64,000 bases of DNA. It comes from Marimonas lutisalis (GTDB lineage: Bacteria > Pseudomonadota > Alphaproteobacteria > Rhodobacterales > Rhodobacteraceae). The stretch lies in the NCBI RefSeq assembly GCF_005434965.1, contig NZ_SKCI01000001.1:952952-1016951 (forward strand). The letters run 5' to 3'. Each line of letters starts with the position of its first letter. Position 1 is the first letter of the stretch. A program made the position numbers and the translations under genes. This document shows positions 58,830 to 64,000 of the stretch, one piece after another. Under the pieces are notes generated by a model. It had not been told where the DNA came from. It ran no database searches and saw nothing but the letters and a program-made list of their open reading frames with translations.

Positions 58830-60152
58830 TCATTGCGTCACATCATCGGCGGGTGGGCCGGCCCCGTCCGTCGCCCGGTCGATCAGATGCGCATATGACC
58901 CGCAGACGCGCCCCTCGCGCAGCCCGATTTCCCCCAGGTCCTTGCCATCCGCATCCCGCGCAGCAAAAAGCGGCGCACCACGCGCCGAAAGCTCGGTGGA
59001 ATAGTGGAACTCATGCGCCGCATAGCGCCCCGCAAACGGCCCGCCCAACGCCTTCAGGTGGCGATAGCCCAGGTGCAGTTTGCGCGTCGCGAACGAGGTT
59101 TCCAGCCGCAACAGCCCGGCCATTTCATGCCGGGTGCCCTCGGCATCGGTCAGTCCGTCGCCCAGAACCATGTAGCCGCCACATTCTCCATATATTTCAA
59201 TGGATTGAGCGGCATTTCTCAGGCTGTTTAGGAAGCTTTCGTTGCCGGCGATCCGCCCGGCATGCAGCTCGGGATAGCCGCCCGGCAGAAACACCGCGTC
59301 CGCATCGGGCGCCGGGTCGTCATTGAGCGGCGAAAACGGCAGGAGTTCGGCGCCCGCCGCCCGCCAATCGTCCATCAGGTGCGGATAGGCAAAGGCAAAC
59401 GCCTCGTCCTGCGCCACCGCGATGCGCTGGCCCAGCGGCGCGATCGGCGAATAGCTTTGTGCGGTCAGGTCCAGCGGTCCGCCCTCGGCAATCGCGTCAA
59501 GGTCAAGCCCGCGTTCCAGGATGTCGGCCACCTGGTTCAGCCAGCTCTCCAGGTCGGCGCGTTCCCCGGCCTGCACCAGCCCCAGGTGGCGGCTGGGATG
59601 GGCGAGGCGCGGATCGCGGCGCACCACGCCCAGCACCGGGGGCAGGGCGCGCCCCGCCGCCGGGCGCGCCATCACCGCCCGCAGGATCGCCTCGTGCCGG
59701 TCCGAGCCCACGTTGTTCAGGATCAAGCCCTTGATGCGCAGCCGGGTATCCAGCGTGGCAAAGCCCAGCACCTGCGCCGCGACGCTGGCGGCGGTTCTGG
59801 CGCAATCGACGATCAGGACGATGGGAATGCCGAACCGCGCCGCCAGGTCGGCGGCCGAGCCCACCTGCGTGGCGCCGGCGCCGTCAAACAGCCCCATCGC
59901 CCCTTCGATGACCAGCGGCGCGTCGCCCGCCAGCAGCGCGGCAAGACGCCCGTCCTGCATCGCCCAGGGGTCGAGGTTGGGGCAGGGCCGGCCGGTGGCC
60001 GCCTCGTGAAAGCGCGGGTCGATGTAATCGGGGCCGATCTTGGCCGAGCGGACATTGCGGCCCATCCGCGTCAGCGCGCGCAACAGGCCCAGTGTGATCG
60101 TCGTTTTGCCCGCACCCGATCCGGTGGCCGCGATCAGAACAGCGCGGCTCAT
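58830..60152 (-). CDS. cobB: Cobyrinate a,c-diamide synthase CobB/CbiA
   Basis: 440 aa from the ATG at 60152, which overlaps the cobA stop (ATGA). N-terminal dethiobiotin-synthase-like domain: P-loop AATGSGAGKTTITLGLLRAL, KIGPDYIDPRFHEAATGRPCPNLDPWAM, GVMGLFDGAGATQVGS. C-terminal class-I glutamine amidotransferase domain: VFLPGGYPELHAGRIAGNESFL, the nucleophile Cys in YGECGGYMVLGDGLTDAEG, and a late His in YAAHEFHYSTEL. Amidates the a- and c-carboxyls of cobyrinic acid (or the hydrogenobyrinic acid of the aerobic pathway). Confidence 0.92.
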   Translation of the reverse strand: MSRAVLIAATGSGAGKTTITLGLLRALTRMGRNVRSAKIGPDYIDPRFHEAATGRPCPNLDPWAMQDGRLAALLAGDAPLVIEGAMGLFDGAGATQVGSAADLAARFGIPIVLIVDCARTAASVAAQVLGFATLDTRLRIKGLILNNVGSDRHEAILRAVMARPAAGRALPPVLGVVRRDPRLAHPSRHLGLVQAGERADLESWLNQVADILERGLDLDAIAEGGPLDLTAQSYSPIAPLGQRIAVAQDEAFAFAYPHLMDDWRAAGAELLPFSPLNDDPAPDADAVFLPGGYPELHAGRIAGNESFLNSLRNAAQSIEIYGECGGYMVLGDGLTDAEGTRHEMAGLLRLETSFATRKLHLGYRHLKALGGPFAGRYAAHEFHYSTELSARGAPLFAARDADGKDLGEIGLREGRVCGSYAHLIDRATDGAGPPADDVTQ

Positions 60153-61003
60153 GCCTGCTCGGCGGGGCGCCCTCGGCCCAGCGGGTCCAGGTCGCGCGGT
60201 GCCTCGCCCCGCATCAGCGCCTGCCAGTCCAGCACCTGCCGCATCAGCACGGCGCGGCCCACGCACAGTATCGCCGGCGGTTCGAAACCGCTGGCCTCGA
60301 TGTCCGCGGCCATCCGGCCCAGCGTGGTTTCCAGCACCTTCTGCTCGGGCGTCGTGGCCTGCGCCACCACCGCCACCGGCTCGTCGCGGCTGCGTCCGCC
60401 CTCCATCAGCGCCTCGGCAATGCGCGCGGCATGTTTCATGCCCATGTAGATCACCAGAACCTGAGCCCCCTTCGCCAGCGCCCCCCAGTCGAGCGAGGCA
60501 GGCGTGTTGCCCGACTGGTCATGGCCGGTGACGAAGGTCACCGCCTGGTTCACATCGCGATGCGTCACCGGGATGCCGGCATAGGCCAGCCCGCCGATGC
60601 CCGCGCTGATGCCGGGGATGATCCGCACCGGCACGCCATGCTGGATGAGCGTCTGCGCCTCTTCCCCGCCGCGCCCGAACACGTAAGGATCGCCGCCTTT
60701 CAGCCGCAGCACCTTCTTGCCCGCCCGCGCAAGCTCCACCAGCCGCAGGGAAATGTCACGCTGCCTGGCCGAAGGCTTGCCGCCGCGCTTGCCGGCATAT
60801 TCATGCTCGGCCTGCGGCGCCCAGCGCAGGATCGCCTCGTCCACCAGTGCGTCGTAGATCACGATATCGGCCTGGCGCAGCGCGTTGAGCGCGTGCAGCG
60901 TCAGCAGCCCCGGATCGCCCGGGCCTGCGCCGCACAGCCACACCCAGCCCGGCGCCATGTCGGGCCAGTCATGATCGGGCAGGGGCACAGGTGAATCGCT
61001 CAT
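60149..61003 (-). CDS. cobA: Uroporphyrinogen-III C-methyltransferase CobA
   Basis: 284 aa from the ATG at 61003 (an in-frame ATG at 61159 adds 52 non-conserved residues). [65 protein letters not shown] is the family's opening; [63 protein letters not shown] contains the SAM and substrate sites. Adds methyls at C-2 and C-7 of uroporphyrinogen III to make precorrin-2, the branch to cobalamin and sirohaem. No CysG-type fusion. Operon with cobB. No cobalamin riboswitch was found upstream. Confidence 0.93.
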   Translation of the reverse strand: MSDSPVPLPDHDWPDMAPGWVWLCGAGPGDPGLLTLHALNALRQADIVIYDALVDEAILRWAPQAEHEYAGKRGGKPSARQRDISLRLVELARAGKKVLRLKGGDPYVFGRGGEEAQTLIQHGVPVRIIPGISAGIGGLAYAGIPVTHRDVNQAVTFVTGHDQSGNTPASLDWGALAKGAQVLVIYMGMKHAARIAEALMEGGRSRDEPVAVVAQATTPEQKVLETTLGRMAADIEASGFEPPAILCVGRAVLMRQVLDWQALMRGEAPRDLDPLGRGRPAEQA

Positions 61004-61211
61004 GGCGCCGTTATCATCCCTTTCGCCCGCCGTGAAAAGGCGGCAAAGCGCGCAGTCGGCCCCCAAACGCGACATTCCCGGGCTAAGAAAATTGCCCAAA
61101 TCCTGCTCATCTTGGCCTATTGCGTCTTTCATCCCGGCCAGCAAGCGACTAGATAGCAAAGCAGCAAGTCACCGAGGCTGTCACTCCAGCCCCGGAGTAG
61201 GGAGAGAACAC

Positions 61212-61427
61212 ATGCTCAACAATATCGGCCTTCCCGGCCTCCTGCTCATCGCCGTCGTCGTGCTCGTGCTGTTTGGCCGTGGCAAGATCAGCTCGCTGAT
61301 GGGCGAGGTCGGCAAAGGCATCACCGCGTTCAAGAAGGGCGTGAAAGACGGCACCGAAGAGCTTGAGAACCAGGCTGCCGACGCCGCCAAGGACGTCACC
61401 CCCGAAGACGAAAAAGACAAGGTCTGA
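61212..61427 (+). CDS. tatA: Sec-independent translocase TatA
   Basis: 71 aa, GGGAGAGAACAC before the [53 protein letters not shown] is the TatA pattern: short helix, FGRGK hinge, amphipathic helix with GKG, acidic tail. Forms the protein-conducting pore for folded, twin-arginine-signalled proteins. Seven bases before tatB. Confidence 0.93.
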   Translation: MLNNIGLPGLLLIAVVVLVLFGRGKISSLMGEVGKGITAFKKGVKDGTEELENQAADAAKDVTPEDEKDKV

Positions 61428-61434
61428 GCCCTAG

Positions 61435-62022
61435 ATGTTCGACCTCGGCTGGACCGAGCTTCTGCTCATCGGCATCGTCGCGCTGATTGTCGTGGGTCCC
61501 AAGGATCTGCCCATCCTGTTCCGCAAGGTGGGTGAATTCGTGGGCAAGGCCCGCGGCATGGCGCGCGAGTTCAGCCGCGCCATGGAAGAGGCGGCCGACG
61601 AATCCGGCATGAAGGATACGGCGAACTCCCTGCGCTCGCTCGCGGACCCCAAGAAGATGGGCCTCGACGCGGTCAAGGACGCCACCGATTTCGCCAAGTG
61701 GGATCCCGACAGCGAAACCGCCAAGCTCGCCGCCGAGCGCCAGGACGCCAAGCGCAAGATCCAGGAAGCCGCCGCCAACAAGGCCGCCGCCCGCCAGGCC
61801 GAGGAAGCCCGCGCCGCGCGCGAGGCGGCCGAAGCCGCTGACAAGCCGGCCGAGAAACCGGCCGCGAAAAAGCCGGCAGCCAAGAAGCCTGCCAGCAAGT
61901 CGGCCGCGACCAAATCGACCGCCGCGAAGAAGCCGGCGGCGAAGAAACCGGCGGCTAAGAAGACCGCGGCGAAACCCGCGGCCAAGAAAACAACGTCCAA
62001 ATCGACCGGATCCAAATCATGA
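61435..62022 (+). CDS. tatB: Sec-independent translocase TatB with long Lys/Ala/Pro-rich tail
   Basis: 195 aa. N-terminus [58 protein letters not shown] is the classical TatB membrane helix, VGPKDLP hinge and amphipathic helix. Residues about 136-195 are a low-complexity tail of PAAKK, KKPA and AAKP units carrying many Lys and no acid, probably disordered. TatB binds the twin-arginine signal with TatC. The stop overlaps the tatC start (ATGA). Confidence 0.92.
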   Translation: MFDLGWTELLLIGIVALIVVGPKDLPILFRKVGEFVGKARGMAREFSRAMEEAADESGMKDTANSLRSLADPKKMGLDAVKDATDFAKWDPDSETAKLAAERQDAKRKIQEAAANKAAARQAEEARAAREAAEAADKPAEKPAAKKPAAKKPASKSAATKSTAAKKPAAKKPAAKKTAAKPAAKKTTSKSTGSKS

Positions 62023-63002
62023 GCCAGCAAGACGCGCATGAAGAGATCGACGACAGCTCGGCCCCGTTGATCGAGCACCTCGCCGAATTGCGTGACAGGC
62101 TCATCCGCTCGGTCATCGCCTTCATCATCGGCATGGTGATCTGCTTTTCGGTCTGGAACCCGATCTTCAATTTTCTCACCCAGCCGCTTTGCGATGCGCG
62201 TGGCGCCATGGGCGATGATTGCGGCCTGATCCTCATCAAGCTGCAAGAGGGCTTTTTCGTCGCCATCTCCATCTCGCTCCTGGGCGGGCTGGTGCTCAGC
62301 TTTCCCTACATCTCCTACCAGATGTGGCGCTTCGTGGCGCCGGGCCTCTACAAGTCCGAAAAGAACGCTTTCCTGCCGTTCCTCGTGGCCTCGCCCTTCA
62401 TGTTTTTCCTAGGCGCGGCTTTTGCCTTCTACGTGGTCACGCCGCTCGCCTTCGACTTCTTCCTTGGCTTCCAGCAGGAAGGCACGCTTGTCTCCGAAGG
62501 GGGCGTGGAATCCAACACCACCGCCGGTATCGCCTTCCAGGGCTCCGCCCAGGAATACCTGCGCCTGACGATCAAGTTCATCGTCGCTTTCGGCCTGTGT
62601 TTCCAGCTTCCCGTTCTGCTCACGCTGATGGGCAAGGCCGGGCTGGTCAGCTCCGAGGGGCTGGCCAACGTGCGCAAATACGCCGTCGTCGCGATCCTGA
62701 TCCTGGCCGCTTTGGTTACACCGCCCGATGTCATCACCCAAGTCATCCTCTTCATCGTGGTCTACGGCCTTTACGAGGTCTCGATCTTCCTCGTTCGCCG
62801 CGTCGAAAAGAAACGCGAAGCCGAGCTCAGGGCCCAGGGCCTGTGGTTCGAGGACGATGACGAGACCGAGGCCGAAGAAGAGGCCGACCTCTCCGAGGAT
62901 GTCTACGGCGAGGGCGACGAATTCGAGGATCCGCTCCTCGATGAGTTCGACGCCAATGACGAAGACGACGAAGACCCGGGCATGGTGGACAAGACCAAAT
63001 GA
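62019..63002 (+). CDS. tatC: Sec-independent translocase TatC with acidic C-terminal tail
   Basis: 327 aa; longer than E. coli TatC (about 258) because of a C-terminal extension. Six helices; family motifs [28 protein letters not shown] (the signal-peptide-binding N-terminal Glu), [22 protein letters not shown] and [26 protein letters not shown]. The last about 60 residues ([44 protein letters not shown]) are strongly acidic. Receptor for twin-arginine signals. Overlaps both neighbours by ATGA. Confidence 0.92.
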   Translation: MSQQDAHEEIDDSSAPLIEHLAELRDRLIRSVIAFIIGMVICFSVWNPIFNFLTQPLCDARGAMGDDCGLILIKLQEGFFVAISISLLGGLVLSFPYISYQMWRFVAPGLYKSEKNAFLPFLVASPFMFFLGAAFAFYVVTPLAFDFFLGFQQEGTLVSEGGVESNTTAGIAFQGSAQEYLRLTIKFIVAFGLCFQLPVLLTLMGKAGLVSSEGLANVRKYAVVAILILAALVTPPDVITQVILFIVVYGLYEVSIFLVRRVEKKREAELRAQGLWFEDDDETEAEEEADLSEDVYGEGDEFEDPLLDEFDANDEDDEDPGMVDKTK

Positions 63003-63844
63003 GCAAGAAGGCCCTGAAGCGGATTGCAGCGGCGCTGGAACGGATGTCGCCCGCGCCGCTCGACGCGCCCGATTTCGACGCGGCCGATGCCTTTCTCTGG
63101 CATGTAGAGCCCGACCGGCTGGAACCCGTGCCGCGCATTTCGCGCGTCGATCTGGGGTTGCTGGTGGGCGTCGATCGCTCGCGCGATACGCTGCTGGCCA
63201 ATACCATGCAATTCGCCCGTGGCCTGCCGGCCAACAACGCGCTTCTCTGGGGCTCGCGCGGGATGGGGAAATCCTCGCTGGTCAAGGCGGTGCACGGCGC
63301 TGTCGTGGCGCAGGAGCTGCCATTGAAGATCGTCGAGTTGCAGCGCGAAGACCTGCCCTCGGTGGGCCGTCTGCTCAACATCCTGCGCTCGGCGCCTCAG
63401 ATGCGTTTCCTGCTCTTCTGTGATGACCTGTCGTTCAGCCATGACGACCAGCACTACAAGTCGCTCAAGGCCGTGCTCGATGGTGGCATCGAAGGTCGGC
63501 CGGAAAACGTGGTGTTCTACGCCACCTCGAACCGCCGCCACCTGATGCCCCGTGACATGATCGAGAATGAGCGGTCTTCCGCCATCAATCCGTCCGAGGC
63601 GGTCGAGGAGAAGGTCTCGCTGTCGGATCGGTTCGGCCTGTGGCTGGGCTTCCACCCCTGTAGCCAGGACGAATACCTGTCGATGATCCGCGGCTATTGC
63701 GACCATTACGGCATCCAGATTTCCGACGAGGACCTGCGCGCCGAAGCGATCGAGTGGCAGGCCACCCGCGGCGCTCGCTCGGGCCGGGTGGCGTGGCAAT
63801 ACGTGACCGATCTCGCGGGCCGCAAGGGCGTCAGGCTGGGTTGA
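62999..63844 (+). CDS. DUF815-family ATP-binding protein
   Basis: 281 aa, start overlapping the tatC stop (ATGA). AAA+ P-loop: [23 protein letters not shown]; Walker B-like [26 protein letters not shown] with the DUF815 signature; later [21 protein letters not shown] and [37 protein letters not shown]. Function unknown; coupling to tatABC is common in Rhodobacterales, though a direct role in Tat export has not been shown. Confidence 0.9.
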   Translation: MSKKALKRIAAALERMSPAPLDAPDFDAADAFLWHVEPDRLEPVPRISRVDLGLLVGVDRSRDTLLANTMQFARGLPANNALLWGSRGMGKSSLVKAVHGAVVAQELPLKIVELQREDLPSVGRLLNILRSAPQMRFLLFCDDLSFSHDDQHYKSLKAVLDGGIEGRPENVVFYATSNRRHLMPRDMIENERSSAINPSEAVEEKVSLSDRFGLWLGFHPCSQDEYLSMIRGYCDHYGIQISDEDLRAEAIEWQATRGARSGRVAWQYVTDLAGRKGVRLG

Positions 63845-63910
63845 AACGGCCCGGGGCACCTCGGTACCGTACGCCCGGTTAACCGAAAGCGTTAAGACAT
63901 GGTAAAGTTT

Positions 63911-63960
63911 CCCCGGCAGCCGGATGTCAGCCGGGGGGTGCACGCATGTCACCCCCTGAT
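63911..63960. repeat. Dispersed 48-50-bp repeat, copy 2
   Basis: Matches 32742-32789 with one substitution (G for C after CCGGG) and one extra T before GAT. It lies just after the DUF815 gene in the last 156 bases of the window, which hold no gene. Confidence 0.75.
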
Positions 63961-64000
63961 TTCGCGCGCTCCCGGCGGCGTTAACCCGCCGGGACCGTCT

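Noticed and set aside
59800-61211. Cobalamin riboswitch upstream of cobA
   Set aside because: The 208-base gap between cobA and tatA shows no B12-box-like sequence or suitable structure that I could see.
63880-63900. TTAACC...GTTAAG as a CtrA box near the right edge
   Set aside because: The distance between the TTAA halves is nine bases, not the seven of the CtrA consensus, and the downstream gene is outside the window.

Overview
The window is high-GC DNA from an alphaproteobacterium, most likely a Rhodobacterales (Roseobacter/Rhodobacter-type) marine or saline bacterium. The evidence is a pccB - small exported proteins - pccA - mcm propionate locus next to a PccR-type regulator, tatABC followed by a DUF815 ATPase gene, a choline/choline-sulfate catabolic cluster, a non-pyrrolysine MttB homologue, and dispersed intergenic repeats of a kind I associate with this group. 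No rRNA, tRNA, CRISPR array, phage or transposase gene was seen. I identify 66 protein genes, one of them frameshifted and one cut by the window edge.

Layout. 1-5.9 kb: a less GC-rich, accessory-looking stretch with an edge-truncated exported protein, an alpha/beta hydrolase, a winged-helix/TPR regulator, a membrane-anchored amidohydrolase and a PPOX-family flavoprotein, interspersed with copies of a hairpin-forming repeat. 6-10.7 kb: an SLC13/RCK-type anion transporter and a tctCBA tripartite tricarboxylate transporter. 10.8-17.2 kb: yebC, dienelactone hydrolase, LysE/ArgO exporter, pirin, then an opposing PepSY - cytochrome b - membrane LuxR-HTH operon, a small exported HELVH protein and a DMT transporter. 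17.3-27 kb: choline uptake (choXWV) divergent from betI-betC-GST-GST-betA, followed by an amidohydrolase and a hemerythrin protein. A perfect BetI-type palindrome lies in the divergent gap, and betB is not in the cluster. 27-32.7 kb: a second SLC13 transporter broken by a 14-bp tandem duplication, an enolase-superfamily enzyme, a YdcH/DUF465 protein with an Fnr-type box, an alpha/beta hydrolase and pccR.

32.8-44.6 kb: a Bcr/CflA exporter diverging from the methylmalonyl-CoA pathway: pccB, a string of small secreted or lipoprotein genes, pccA, another lipoprotein, a DUF4174 protein (opposite strand), a PAPS-sulfotransferase-like gene and methylmalonyl-CoA mutase. TTGCAA-type PccR boxes precede pccR and pccB. 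A perfect Fnr box sits at a class-II distance from a good -10 in front of an Asn/Gln-rich lipoprotein gene, and a structured stretch with a strong intrinsic terminator looks like a small RNA. 44.7-52.7 kb: MAPEG, VOC, GNAT, J-domain, nuclease, MttB, TPM, aminotransferase and MmcQ genes. 52.9-57.5 kb: cysS (with a compositionally foreign 3' third), cimA, a methyltransferase and a squalene/phytoene-synthase-family protein. 57.6-61 kb: an MFS transporter, cobB/cbiA and cobA. 61.2-63.8 kb: tatABC and the DUF815 ATPase gene, translationally coupled.

How it works together: choline and choline sulfate are imported and oxidised under BetI control. Propionyl-CoA is carboxylated and isomerised to succinyl-CoA by Pcc and Mcm under PccR control; Mcm needs the cobalamin that the cobA/cobB products help to make. 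The most notable non-textbook signals are the three paired perfect palindromes downstream of genes, the two Fnr-box small-gene promoters, the candidate sRNA, the 14-bp slip duplication and the mosaic cysS. I did not find a clear-cut new defence or mobile system.
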